Assembly: GCF_020536995.1 (NCBI RefSeq)
Contig: NC_068366.1
Location: 29,587,890-29,651,889, forward strand
Origin: Dreissena polymorpha
Taxonomy: Eukaryota; Mollusca; Bivalvia; Myida; Dreissenidae
Length of the DNA stretch: 64,000 nt
Direction: 5' to 3'
Shown: piece by piece, positions 11,276-24,559 of the stretch
Numbering within the stretch: the first letter of the stretch is position 1
Layout of the letters: each line of letters starts with the position of its first letter
Program-made: the position numbers and the translations under genes
Notes under the pieces: generated by a model
The model's input: only the letters and a program-made list of their open reading frames with translations
Database searches by the model: none
Told to the model about the DNA's origin: nothing

Positions 11276-13589
11276 TCTCTGTTGTATTCTTTTATGCCGA
11301 CGTTATAACATTCGACGAGTGAACTACGTCATCCATGTTTGCGTCAACGGCGTAATACGTTATTGACGTTGAGTTTTGTTTTATTATTTGTGTGGCAATG
11401 TAATAATATTCAATGCAATTTAGAATGTACAACACAACTTTAAAATGCAAAAGATGAGATAGCGATAATGGTGTATTTTATTTCCTACGGTGAAATTATT
11501 TTACAATCTTATAAACCCAAAATGCAGCCATTAGGCGTTTATATCACGGCAAGTTGATCTTTTGTAGATGTAGTTTTAACAATTTTATGACGTCATCGCC
11601 TTTCAACGAAAAACGCGTCTAATAAGTATGGCCTTGTGCTAAAGAAACAATCAATACCTAATGGATAACGCAGGGATAATTAATTCCTAACCATAATATA
11701 TGAACAGCGATATTAATTGTGGTAATTGTGAAGGTTAACAAAAGCTGCTGCCATTTAAACACATCTTTTACAATTGAGTATTCTATTAAAAATACCATAA
11801 CTCAATTGCAACAATTAATGGAGATGGATATTAAAAGAAATGACTCTATACATGAACCTATATTTGTATGTATAGGTCCCTGCTCTATAAGAATAATTGC
11901 AACACAATAATATATTATATTATAATTAAGTTTAAATATAAATTTGATTCTGAACGTTTGACATAAATCATAGAATTGGGCAAGTTTCATATGACACAAT
12001 TTATTCAGGTTATATATCTATATTATATACTTAGGCACAAATTTGAATGACTGGTCACACAGCTGTTGCACTATGTAATATATCTTTGTGGCGTGGAGAT
12101 GCTATGGTGGCTAATGATTGTTTGCCATGGATGGCCCCACCTTCGTGCAGATTGCCATGGTTGTCGCAAAACGCATTGGGCATGTCCGCATAGATCTCAC
12201 ATACACATATACCGATGTGCCAGAGATAGTGTTTGCATCTGTTGTTGGGCTGTGATTGACGCATGACATGCACTCATCCAGAATCAGGTTTTATCGATTA
12301 GCGTCATTGTCCAGCCTCTGGCTTATGTTTGAAGAATGAAAGCCAAACACAATCAAGTCGGGGATAATCCCTTTCATAAAGCTCTTTGAGTTATTTTCAT
12401 TGGACAATTTCTTGTTTTGAAAGCTCTGAATGCATAGCTAGTGAAACGTAACAATAATGTGTGACGAATATAACTCGTTGTCTTTACTTTATAAAACGTT
12501 GGTCTTGGTTGCATGTGGACTAACATTAAAAACATGCAATGCAACATGTAGTAATCCTTAAGAATATATATTGAGAAACTATATGTATTACTTATATATC
12601 GGTATTATTCAATAAGCACGCAACTCGTAGTGAGAGGGTGTTATAACAATACCCTCCATCTGTAAGTCTGTAACAGTCTTGAGTCTGCTCCATACACCCT
12701 TTGAAGAAATTTAATGAAATGTGTGACAGATATTAAGGTTCTTAAGCAGATGTGCAGATGGCCCGAGATAGTCAGACCCGCTAGATGCATCATTGTTCAA
12801 ATGTTGCAGTCACTAAGACAATGTACAGAAGACACAGGCAACGCTGACTCTGCAAGGCCGCACTTGGAAGCTGATAAATATTCGAGCCTCCGTGTATATT
12901 TTCTCCATATCCCATTAATAACCTTTAGAATTAGTTTCGTGTGACTTAGCTAATTGGAACCATGTTACGAAGGCGTAGGTCAGTAATGCCAGATGGATAT
13001 GAACTGCATCCGTATGTATGATATAAATCCTTACCAAACAATGTCTGGGGAAACATAAAATTTGTAAGAGAAAAGAAAAAACCGGAGGCAACATTTGAGG
13101 GCCCTATTGTGTGAAACTTGCATGAAATATTGATTGTCCATTTTCATAGCTTCACACATTATTTTCAAATCTTTACTTAAAGTTATTCAGATTTACCTAT
13201 GATCACTTATAAAAGGTTTGATACTTATTGAAGTGCAGTGATTGAAAAATATGTATATGAGACTTATGGAAACATAGGCTTCAATTAATTATATCAGATT
13301 TGTGATTTCTTACTAAGGAAATGAAAACACAACACAATGAAACATATTCTTTATATTTTAATATACATAAAAATCAGAAGAAATCAATATGCAAAGAAAA
13401 TACAGTAATAGATTGTTTCAATAAGTCACTAACTTATACATAAGCAAAAAGAAGTTTTACATATGATAGAACAATACAATTGGAAGCTTACATCTCTGTC
13501 AAGCAACACAAAAAAAGAAATATTGCAAAATGGAATAAGCAAATAAAATGCTTAAAGAAGATGATTCCACAAAATTTAAACAATACAGA
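11276..13589. other. Intergenic stretch, no supported gene
   Basis: A higher-GC patch at 12,055-12,290 is open on both strands (72 and 66 codons), but neither translation resembles a family I know and no splice signals frame it. The remainder is AT-rich with no repeat structure I can define. Confidence 0.4.
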
Positions 13590-13737
13590 TATATATTCTA
13601 TTCTGGGGAGGTCGCGTGTTTGATCCCCACGCGTTCCTTAGATCTCTACCCCACAGACATCAAGTACTGGTTCTACCCTGTAAATGGACTAGAAAGGAGA
13701 GCGTTTTGCCTTTGGCTTTCAATGCAATCAAACTAAA
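13590..13737 (+). mobile_element. tRNA-derived SINE, 5'-truncated
   Basis: GCGTGTTTGATCCCCACGC at about 13,612-13,630 folds as a tRNA T-arm (GCGTG/CACGC stem) and carries a box B-like core. The body that follows (TACTGGTTCTACCCTGTAAA … TTTCAATGCAATCAAACTAAAA) has the look of a bivalve SINE tail. Box A is not found, so the 5' part is missing or diverged. The next mobile element starts directly at its 3' end. Confidence 0.6.
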
Positions 13738-14215
13738 ACAAGGGCTGTTTGTAAAACATGCATGCTCCCCATATGGGCTCTCAGTTGTAGTGGCAGCCAT
13801 TGTGTGAATACGTTTTTAATCACTGTGACCTTGACCTTTGACCTAGTGACCTGAAAATCAATAGGGGTCATCTGCCAGTCATGATCAATGTACCTATAAA
13901 GTGTAATGATCCTAGGCCTAATTATTATTGAATAATCATCTGGAAACCATTTTACTGTTTTGAGTCACTGTGACCTTGACCTTTGACCTAGTGACCTGAA
14001 AATTGATAGGGGTCATCTGCCAGTCATGATCAATGTACCTATGAAGTTTCATGATCCTAGGCGTAAGCATTCTTGAGTTATCATCCGGAAACCATTTTAC
14101 TATTTCTTCTTTGTATGTTGATATGTGTAAACAACCAAAATCCAACGCACTAACAATCAAAGAAATCCGATGGCCCAGACAAACATTATTGGTTACAGTC
14201 ATGACTGTGTCCCCT
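13738..14215 (-). mobile_element. Family A tandem-unit element, copy 1 (two units)
   Basis: It begins with the family terminus AAGGGCTGTTTGTAAAACAT followed by CCCCATATGGGCTCTC. It has two ~145-bp units, each containing a four-site AGGTCA array (13,826-13,852 and 13,971-13,997), a GATCAATGTACCTATGAAGT word and ATCCGGAAACCATTTTACT. The other terminus seen in copies 2 and 3, with the GACGG tag, is missing. The 13,936-14,202 minus ORF is part of the unit and not a gene. Confidence 0.8.
13826..13852 (-). promoter_or_regulatory. Array of four nuclear-receptor half-sites (DR2-DR1-DR0)
   Basis: On the minus strand four perfect AGGTCA hexamers follow each other with spacers of 2 (CT), 1 (A) and 0 nt. 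A DR1 of AGGTCA is the classic site for RXR, HNF4 and COUP-TF receptors, and the embedded TCAAGGTCA matches the extended half-site of ERR/SF-1/FTZ-F1 receptors. Seven perfect copies of this 27-bp array occur in the window (13,826; 13,971; four between 23,970 and 24,430; 43,660), plus seven degenerate ones. The motif is seen directly; binding is inference. Confidence 0.6.
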
Positions 14216-14710
14216 CCATTTGCTGTATAGACAGTTTCAGTGTGAGAGTTTTCAAATTTCTCTATTGGATGGATGTATATGATTTGATTTATTAAAAATA
14301 AGATATTGAAAAACTAGAATATAGAAATGTATGATTACTGACTTTTAAATATAAATCAAGTGGAATGTAAATAGACCAATTATCAAATTTACTGCACAGG
14401 ATACACATTAAGGTAAGGGTACAGGCACATGTGTTATATATTCCATTCTGACTAACATCTTTTAAACATGTATGTATAAACCTGAACACATAAACATAAC
14501 TAACACAACAACGATAAAAAAAATTGTCACAATACTTAACCATGACTGAATGTGAAGTAATATTGGAGAAACAATAACCATGTATATAAAGCACAAAATG
14601 CGAGTTATTAATAAACGGTTCTTTTCAGATTTTCAATGCTGTTTGCACATCATGCCCTTGCATTTTAAACAATAAGGGATTCTGGTCACGATTTGTTGGA
14701 AATATGAACT

Positions 14711-15247
14711 TAAAGTCCCCGTTCATAGCTATAAATATGGGCAGAATCGTAAGAAAATCCGGTTGAAATCGGTTGAAAACAAACAACATAGCCATTTTTA
14801 TTTTGGGGTCGAGTACGGTAAAGTACGAAAACAACCTAATTAATATTCATATATCGACAAGTTAATGCAAACATCAACAAACAAAATTGCGGATACGGGC
14901 GAATTTAGTAAAGAGTAGGTAAGAACAAATGCACATACATCTGTTACTGACGGAAACTGAGTTGCAACGCTAAGTTTTTGCCTAATCTATGTATTTATCT
15001 TCCATATGCTAATAATGTTAAGCGAAAGCTAAATATAGATATAATTTGCATAACTCGCAACGCTGAAATGATTTCCCTCAATTGCATGTATTAATGATCA
15101 TGTATATATTATTTTATTGATTCAAAACCGATTTTGACCAGGTTTTCGATGTCAACCTCGATAAAAAATATATTTAAATGAATTAATGTAAAGTTTATTT
15201 CTCGCCATACGATTTATATGCAAAACAACCATGGACTGTCACTTTAA
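14711..15247. repeat. Possible ~0.54 kb MITE with TTAAAGT ends
   Basis: Left end TTAAAGTCCCCGTTCAT and the reverse complement of the right end, TTAAAGTGACAGTCCATG, resemble each other imperfectly. No coding frame lies between them. The rest of 14,216-15,925 holds nothing I can name. Confidence 0.3.
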
Positions 15248-15925
15248 CCCACAAAACTGGAAATTTCAGCATAAATTCACTTTATTTTTTTGGAAAAATA
15301 TGATTGATTGAATGATAAAACCTGAGATAGTATTGATAAAACTTTATTTAATCAAAATACTAAGAAACAAAAATTTAATTAAATGACTATTCCACTATCT
15401 ACAGTCTATTAAAAAAATTCAAACACCTTGAAGTCAAACTTTAGTCAACTGGGAAATTTTGACACTGGATTCTAAAAAAATATCTCTTTTGCCATTCCCA
15501 ATATGACCCTAAGACTGCAATGAAACCAGTCAAAAAATCTCTGCCATAGAAACAATTCTGACAATAAAACTTTACTACTATCTTCAAGGAAAAAATATTA
15601 AAAACTCAATGATTGTTATCGCTACATATATATGAAGTTTGTTGCACAAAACGCACACTTTTCTGTTTGGCCTGAGTTATTCCTTGTTCTGTCATTAAAA
15701 ACATAATAAATTACCAGTGAAAATCCATATCAACAGCTGATGCATAATTACATTCATAACAAGTTTGTTTGCAGATCATGAAAACAGTGGTTTGACATCA
15801 AAGTTTAGCTAGATTTTCATTGTGTATATACATAACAATCTACTATTAACAAGAAAATTGTAAAGGCAATAAATAGAATTTAAAAAAAAGATATATGTAA
15901 GTTCATCAATTAATTAACTTAACCC

Positions 15926-18070
15926 GTACGAAATTTTGGGGCGAAAATGGGACGGAAACTATTGTTTCCGGGCGGAATAGAGGCGGAAATTGATTTCCGC
16001 CCTAAAAAGACCATGTCTCTTGATTTTTTTCCAAGCGGAACTCATTAGCAATTCCGGGCGGAAATAAGACTCGGGCTGAAGTTCATACTTATACATTTCT
16101 CTGGGGCGGATTTTCTGACTTAGGAAATTAACTCGGGCGGAATTTCATACTTATACATTTCTCTGGGGCAGAATGTTGGACTTATAAAACTATTGATAAA
16201 GAATTTCAAAATGGGACTTTAAGATAATTAAAAAACCAAAATTCTGATTTTAGTAGAAACATTTGCCATACACAAGGTAAACAACATTTATATTCAATTC
16301 AAACAATAGTTGACCCATGCAAAAAAGGCTGAAATGAGCTTGAAATGATACAAATTTAAGGCTGGAATGATTCTGAAAAAATAGGACTAATCCACAAATT
16401 CAGCTTCAAGTTTTCACTCCTTAAAATTTTGAGGAAAATATTTAACTAAGATAAATACTGTTCTGGATGAAATTTATATATATATTGACTCAAGCGTATT
16501 TTTATAAGACCTTATAATTAAATCACTTTGTTATGATAATTTACCTATAACAATATTTAAAGAACATGTAAATCTACTATGTATTTAAAATATCTTTGAA
16601 TTAAGGGTCGTTACGAGAGCTTGATTAAGGGCTGTATGCAAGTAGAAAATTGTTGTGAAATGCAGTGTATTTATCCCTCATTTATCAGAAGTGTTTTGTT
16701 TTTAGATGTCAATTTGGTGGCTCTTTGTATTCCCCCAGTTAATTGTAAGCAAAGAATGCATGGGTAATATGGGGTAATATGATGCCACAGCCAGATAAGA
16801 CACACTCTTGTTCTGAGTGTGAGTCAGAAATTTGAAAATAACAGCGCTGTGTTTGCAAGACCTGTTGACTGGCTTGAAAATTTGAAATGCAGATTCAAAG
16901 CAATCATTGGACTTTTTTAAATTGAAGTTTTAATAATATGATGAATTAATCTAACTTTGATGAACCTTCTGAAAATTATTTAAAATGTGGAAGTCAACAT
17001 TCAGTGTGTAAAAAAGGAGTGATTCAGTGAGTTATATTGGAACTTTTTAAATGCTCCAAACTACTAAACAGGTTTGTTTATTAAAATATTTTCTTTGTAT
17101 TGTTTTCTTATATTATGCTGTGTTTTTTTATAGTTATATTGTTTTACAGTAATATCTGTTTTGGCAGGTGCTTTACCTATAACATTTAACATTAATGCTC
17201 AAGCCAGTTTATAATCTTTGCAGTAATTTCACATTTTATAAAAGACATTTAAAGCAGTCAAAGGTGTCTATATCTTATTGAATGTTTTTTGCCATATAAT
17301 CAAGATTTTTGTCATTTGTGAAATAGACTAAACGAAGTGTTTATAAGCTCCATCAGAGGTCCAGATAAAGTTTTTGTATTCCTTAAATTTAATTAGTGAA
17401 TGTTTTAGTGCACCAACACGCATAACTGTTGATTTTTGGGTATTTAGTTTTAAGCCAGATATTTCTCTAAAGTATTGAATTGCGTTTATTAAAGCAGTGA
17501 ATGAGTTAATTGTTCCATCAATGAAGTATGTTGTGTCATCTGCAAAAAATGTTTGTATTATGACTGACTGTATCTGGAAAAAGATTGAAGGGGACATGTT
17601 GTTTTTGTGATTTTTAGCTTTTGTGACCACTTAATGTCCGTCAATCCATAAGCAGCCTAAGAAGCTATGTATATACCGGAGTAGTTCATAATATCCCCCC
17701 TCGGAATCATTCACATATTCTCCTGTCATTTCCGTCCGAACAAAATTCCGCCCGGAAATTTCCATGCCAGTCTAATTTACGCCCGGAAATCTTTTCCGCC
17801 TCATTAGCATATTCTGCCCCAAAATCCACCCCGTGTCAGCATGCAAAAATAATTTCCGCCCGGAATTTTTTTCCGCCTCATTAGCATATTTCGCCCCAAA
17901 TTCCGCCCCGTTTCCGCCTCATTTCCGCCCCGTTTCCGCTTCATTTCCGCCCCCTTATCGCCTGGAAAATATTCTTTCTTGTAACCACTATATTCCTGGC
18001 GGAATCAACAATTTTCCAGACGGAACTGTCAATAAAATTCCGTCTCAATTCCGGGCGGAACATTTCGTAC
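15926..18070. mobile_element. ~2.1 kb element with GTACGAAAT ends and GGCGGAA-rich subterminal arrays
   Basis: GTACGAAAT at 15,926 is matched by ATTTCGTAC at 18,062-18,070. Both ends continue into arrays of GGCGGAA / TTCCGCC words: about 15,945-16,185, including two ~67-bp direct units sharing TTCATACTTATACATTTCTC, and about 17,720-18,062, mostly TTCCGCCTCATT and TTCCGCCCC units. The two arrays are inverted relative to each other. This is the layout of a cut-and-paste DNA transposon with repeated subterminal transposase-binding sites, but no transposase is seen. The interior holds a LINE reverse-transcriptase fragment. Target duplications are not evident, so the limits are approximate. Confidence 0.55.
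17328..17630 (-). pseudogene. LINE reverse-transcriptase fragment (FADD box)
   Basis: The 100-residue frame contains FFADDTTYFIDG at residues 28-39, the catalytic motif C (xxDD) of a non-LTR reverse transcriptase, followed by a helix-rich spacer and ISGLKLNTQKS at about residues 57-67, typical of L1/Tx1-type LINEs. Only motif C and the adjoining thumb entrance are present; the fingers, endonuclease and most of the thumb are absent, and the frame ends in TAG at the 3' side with only short similarity beyond. The fragment starts at a non-conserved residue, so it is a dead piece. It lies within the GGCGGAA element, so it was either inserted there or carried along. Confidence 0.75.
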
Positions 18071-19697
18071 AGAAAGGAATGTTGAAATCGGCTTGTGCAC
18101 ATTATCTCATGCAGTGATAATTTCAGAAATTAAAAGAATGAATCCCATGGACTCATAGGTTTTAAATCTATGAGTCCCAGAGAAAAAGTATGGGTCCCAT
18201 CTATGAGCAGAAGAAAAACATAGTGGATCAGGGTATTTCAACATTTTAATGACATCACATAGCTATCTAGTCGCAATTAAACAGGAAACTTTAAAAGGCA
18301 ACTCAACAGTTTTATGACTAGATTATTAATCTTATAGACTAAAGGAGCCGTTGTTGGAACAAAAAAGAGTCGGTAACGGCAGATATGAATGGGCAGCGAC
18401 AGAGTTTAAATATATTTTTTAATGTTTGCCAAGAATAAAATATGCAAAATTGTCTGTGTCTTTGTTTGTGCACTTCTACATCAATGAAAGCTCACGTTGG
18501 GCTGTTGACCACATAACGGATAGCTGGTAAAGGGAAGTGTCAACGAGGTTTTTTGTGGGAAACGGTAGGTGTGAACAGGGACCTCTAGTTGTTTTCCGAA
18601 AACTTAGATTTTTAGCCCCTCTATTGTACATCACATTCACGTGTGTGTAGTGTGACAAACAATAACCCCACTTGACCATTATAATAGATGAGCAGTTTTA
18701 CGTCAATAATGACAAAACTCAACGACTGTACATAGCCATTAAGATGCAGCGTAATTAACATAAAAAGTTTCCACTTTAAAACAAAGCACTACGAGTTTTT
18801 ATTCATCATTCAAATTCAAAGCCCAGGCTTTCCCCGAGGAAGAACTACATGATTTCTTATTTTCGCAATTTTTACATGAAATGCACGAGAACTGTTAATT
18901 TGGTGCCAGACAATAACAAAATTGTCAGAAAAATAGAGCTATGCAACCCATGCTCCGTATCATAATGACGCTTCTTATTGTTGAATACAAAATTAACCTT
19001 TCCAATGACCAGGATTATTGATTGTGCAATAATAAAATGGCTGCAATGTTCAGTCGATTTGCAAGTTTTTTGGTCTTAAATTATTTTTTTCTCCGTTCGC
19101 AAAATATTTTCTAATATCATAATTTATACACTTTACGGATTGTGCATCCGTGGGACGCATACATAGTAACTGTTTGGGTCCCGTTTCTATGCGTCCAGGA
19201 TGCAGGACGCAGATCTAAAATTATCCCTGCTCATGTGTGTTTTATTAATTGACATGTTTTGTCAGGATAACAATTATACGTCACTGATTGTTTCTAATGT
19301 ATAGGAATTGGAATTCAAAAACACTTTGGCAAATTATTCTGTATACTTCTGAATACCATATGCTGCTTCATTAAAAACACAATGCTACATTTGTGTATAT
19401 AATAGTGTTAAAAATGTGATTTTTTGTATTGTCCAGGTTTTTTACTTGGACTAAAGACTCTATAGTACATGTACATTTATGTCTCAACATAATCTTACTA
19501 TAGTTTGCAAATATGCTTAGAACCAACCTTGCTAACATAAATCACAAGTTAATCAATCCAGACAAAGAATGATGAAATTTGTGTGGGTGAACACCTTGAG
19601 ATGTAAGATATGTGAACCAGCAATATTGTTTAAGCAATATCCTTATTTATAGACTTAAATTTTAAATTTGCTTCGTGACAGTGAACACTTTTGTCAA
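18071..19697. other. Intergenic stretch downstream of the TMEM45 gene
   Basis: Mostly featureless. At 19,145-19,210 an inverted repeat (GCATCCGTGGGACGCATA with TATGCGTCCAGGATGC) can form a hairpin of about 16 bp. Near 18,145-18,205 the words ACTCATAGG and CTATGAGTCCC repeat. Its right part may include the distal 3' UTR of the TMEM45-like gene, but no poly(A) signal can be singled out. Confidence 0.4.
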
Positions 19698-19918
19698 TGT
19701 CAACAATTTTGGTAAGCATATTGAAACTAAGGATGTTTCAATCTTCTAATAGATGAAAAGGCATCAATCATTTTGGTAAGCATGACGAAACTATGGCTGC
19801 TTCAATCTTTTAATAGATGAAAAGGCATCAATCATTTTGGTAAGCATGTCAAATCTATGACAGCTTCAATCGTCTAATAGATGAAAAGGCATTAATCATT
19901 TTTAGAGGATGTCGAAAC
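19698..19918. repeat. ~68-bp tandem repeat in the presumed 3' UTR of the TMEM45-like gene
   Basis: About three and a half imperfect copies of a unit containing ATCATTTTGGTAAGCATG … GCTTCAATC … TAATAGATGAAAAGGCAT end only ~25 bp beyond the stop codon of the gene. They would be transcribed as part of its 3' UTR. Confidence 0.75.
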
Positions 19919-19941
19919 CATGGTTCTACCGAGCATTAGAC

Positions 19942-20826
19942 TTACGTAAGAGCAGTAGTCTGCTCGATGTCCTGATCGCTTTCACTTTCATCATGAAGCT
20001 GCAGAACACTGTCACCATTGCTTGTAGGTTTGATTAACGGTTTAAACTTGAAAGTGTCCTCTTTCCTGTACAGGTTCATTTTACGATGAATAAAAGCTAG
20101 AACTCCGCCTATTGCGAGCATGGTTAGAAGTACAACCATTGCGTGCCACGTAAAAATCATCGTCGCGATCATCATCTGCTCGTGGTCATCTTTGTCCCAT
20201 CGGAATGAGCTTTCAAATGGTGGATACAAAATCCAGCCAATTTGCCAGAGCCATGTCCCCTGTAGAAGCATAAAATAAGCTCGACTCAGCGCACACAGAA
20301 TGTTGTCACGGTATTTTAATTCAAGGGCTAAGGCGACCATGCAAGCTACAATGGCATGCAGGAGTAAAGTGTGCAGCAAAACATCAAGATCTGTCCTTCC
20401 GTGTAAATGGAACTTAAATAACAAGTATTCACACAATAAAGCAAGAACACCCGATACATATTCCATGTTTGGCGGAAGAGGCCATTTAAAATACACCAAA
20501 ATGTCTATGACGGCGTTTACTCCAAAGAAGAAAAACATTGTTGCGTGTTGCCCATTGCCGGTGTTAACAAATCTCCAATCACTCGAGAATCCTGTCTTGA
20601 TTTCAAAGTAAAATCCAACACTCACACAAATCAACTTGAAGTATGCTTCTAAGGGCCATTCCTTCAGTCGCCCACACAAAAAAGGGCAGTTAAATATGGC
20701 AGATGATCGGAATTTTGAATTGCGGGCCTTGGCAAGATAAAAACGGTTGAACATGTGGATTGTCCACCATAAGCCAAAGATGATGAAGAAAGATCCAGGA
20801 AGGGCGTGGCCGGGAAAATTACCCAT
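19942..20826 (-). CDS. TMEM45B-like: TMEM45-family (DUF716) multipass membrane protein
   Basis: The 294-residue protein is collinear with vertebrate TMEM45A/B (about 275 residues). Family signatures are GHALPGSFF at residues 6-14, GQHATMFFFFGVNAVIDIL at 92-110, LCEYLLFKFHLHGR at 131-144, LHTLLLHA at 151-158, LQGTWLWQIGWILYPPF at 188-204 and the WD…MFTWH-like segment at 210-228. About seven hydrophobic segments (roughly 8-25, 64-84, 95-113, 121-141, 148-170, 182-200, 218-245) precede a ~45-residue acidic cytosolic tail ending SDQDIEQTTALT. TMEM45 proteins are membrane proteins of poorly defined biochemical role. The chosen ATG aligns with the family start and an in-frame TGA lies just upstream. 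The complete coding region sits in one exon; a clean acceptor lies 64 nt before the ATG. TMEM45A versus B orthology cannot be decided. Confidence 0.96.
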   Translation of the reverse strand: MGNFPGHALPGSFFIIFGLWWTIHMFNRFYLAKARNSKFRSSAIFNCPFLCGRLKEWPLEAYFKLICVSVGFYFEIKTGFSSDWRFVNTGNGQHATMFFFFGVNAVIDILVYFKWPLPPNMEYVSGVLALLCEYLLFKFHLHGRTDLDVLLHTLLLHAIVACMVALALELKYRDNILCALSRAYFMLLQGTWLWQIGWILYPPFESSFRWDKDDHEQMMIATMIFTWHAMVVLLTMLAIGGVLAFIHRKMNLYRKEDTFKFKPLIKPTSNGDSVLQLHDESESDQDIEQTTALT

Positions 20827-20890
20827 GATTCACCTGAGTCACTGCTTTATTGCCCACTTCAAGTTGTTTCACCAAAATGGGCACTTCTGC
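20827..20890 (-). other. 5' UTR part of the TMEM45 coding exon
   Basis: The minus strand reads TTGTTTCATTTCAG|GCAGAAGTGCCC, an excellent acceptor at 20,891-20,892, leaving 64 nt of leader before the ATG. A TGA in frame with the ATG shows that this leader is untranslated in that frame. Confidence 0.75.
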
Positions 20891-20986
20891 CTGAAATGAA
20901 ACAAATATTCTGTACATATGTTAAAGCGTAACCAAAGAAAAGTTTGAAGAATATTAACTGCACAATTTCTAAACTGGGTGACTTAC
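20891..20986 (-). other. Probable 96-nt intron in the TMEM45 5' leader
   Basis: A donor ATTTGT|GTAAGT on the minus strand (exon boundary at 20,987) pairs with the acceptor at 20,891. The upstream noncoding exon would lie from 20,987 to an unknown start before about 21,100. The pair is inferred from consensus only; a more distant donor is possible. Confidence 0.5.
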
Positions 20987-21099
20987 ACAAATCCCATAAC
21001 ACATGAATACTCGTATAACGGATAAAGCCAATTTGCGAAAATATTTGCATCCACTTTTACTGCGAATTTAATATTCTATAGTAGAAACTAAGTCAAGTC

Positions 21100-23142
<2,043 letters not shown>

Positions 23143-23317
23143 CTTGATTTTCCGAAACATTATCTAACCCCTTTGTGGTCAATGAAAATTCTTGTTTAAT
23201 TATGTTCTTCCATACACTAACGAACACTCTTTATAAGACTATGAAAGGACTGAGTTTTATTTTAGCGGTTTCGTGCTTAGCATAAAAGCTAATAAATATT
23301 TCAAATGTATAAATAAC

Positions 23318-24545
23318 AAGGGCTGTTTGTAAAACATGGATGCCCCCCATATGGGCTCTCCGTTGTAGTGAGAGCCATTGTGTGATTATGTTTTTTGTCA
23401 CTGTGACCTTGACCTTTGATCTAGTGACCTGAAAATCAATAGGGGTCATCTGCGAGTCATGATCAATGTACCTATGAAGTTTCATGATCCTAGCCATAAG
23501 CGTTCTTGAGTTATCATCCGGAAACCATTTTACTATTTCGGGTCACCGTGACATTGACCTTTGAGCTAGTGACCTGAAAATCAATAGGGGTCATCTGCGA
23601 GTCATGACCAATCTACCTATTAAGTTTCATGATCATAGGAATAAGCGTTCTTGAGTTATCATCCGAAAACCATTTTACTATTTCAGGTCACCGTGACCTT
23701 TGACCTAGTGACCTGAAAATCAATAGGGTCATCTGCGAGTCATGATCAATGTACCTATGACGTTTCATGATCCTAGACATAAGCGTTCTTGAGTTATCAT
23801 CTGGAAACCATTTTACTATTTCGAGTCACCGTCACCTTGATCTTTGACCTTGTGACCTGAAAATCAATAGGGGTAATCTGCCAGCCATTATCAATCTACC
23901 TACGAAGTTTCATGATCCTAGGCATAAGCGTTCTTGAGTTATCATCCGGAAACCATTTTACTATTTCGGGTCACTGTGACCTTGACCTTTGACCTAGTGA
24001 CCTGAAAATCAATAGGGGTTATCTACGAGTTATGATCAATTTACCTATGAAGTTTCATGATCCTAGGCCTACGCGTTCTTGAGTTATCATCCGGAAACCA
24101 TTTTACTATTTCGGGTCGTCGTGACCTTGACCTTTGACCTAGTGACCTGAATATCAATAGGGGTTATCTGCGAGTCATGATCAATGTAGATCCTAGGCAT
24201 AAGCGTTCTTGAGTTATCATCCGGAAACCATTTTACTGCTTTGGGTCACCGTGACCTTGACCTTTGACCTAGTGACCTGAAAATCAATAGGGGTCATCTG
24301 CAAGTCATGATCAATGTATCTATGAAGTTTAATGATCATAGGCATAAGTGTTCTTGAGTTATCATCTGGAAACCATTTTACTATTTCTGGTCATCGTGAC
24401 CTTGACCTTTGACCTAGTGACCTAAAATTCAATAGGAGTCATCTGCGAGTCATGATCAATGTTCCTATGCAGTTTCATGATCCTTGGCATAAGCGCTCTT
24501 GAGTTATCATCCGGAAACCATCTGGAGGACGGACGGACCGACATG
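23318..24545 (-). mobile_element. Family A tandem-unit element, copy 2 (eight units)
   Basis: The terminus AAGGGCTGTTTGTAAAACAT with CCCCATATGGGCTCTC begins the copy, followed by eight ~145-bp units and then ATCTGGAGGACGGACGGACCGACATG. Each unit has an AGGTCA array, TCAATAGGGGTCATCTGCGA, GATCAATGTACCTATGAAGT, TTCATGATCCTAGG and GAGTTATCATCCGGAAACC. Four units (from about 23,970 to 24,430) keep all four half-sites perfect; the others have lost one or more. The first ORFs inside are unit translations. The end abuts an inverted family B element. Confidence 0.9.
23976..24432 (-). promoter_or_regulatory. Four successive perfect AGGTCA four-site arrays
   Basis: Within consecutive units of the family A element the plus strand reads TGACCTTGACC, TTTGACCT, AG and TGACCT without change at about 23,977, 24,122, 24,251 and 24,407. 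Together they give sixteen receptor-type half-sites in under 0.5 kb, about 3 kb upstream of the TMEM45-like gene's leader. A regulatory effect is only a possibility. Confidence 0.5.
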
Positions 24546-24559
24546 AGCAAAACAATATA

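Noticed and set aside
12055-12273. Overlapping 66- and 72-codon frames in a higher-GC patch
   Set aside because: Open on both strands, no recognisable motif, no donor or acceptor at the edges.
13612-13630. Possible tRNA gene
   Set aside because: Only a T-arm-like hairpin is present; no acceptor stem, D-arm or anticodon arm, so a SINE fragment fits better.
17833-18117. 94-codon Pro/Phe-rich plus frame
   Set aside because: Translation of the TTCCGCC subterminal array of the 2.1 kb element.
20300-20611. 103-codon plus frame
   Set aside because: Antisense shadow of the TMEM45-family coding region.
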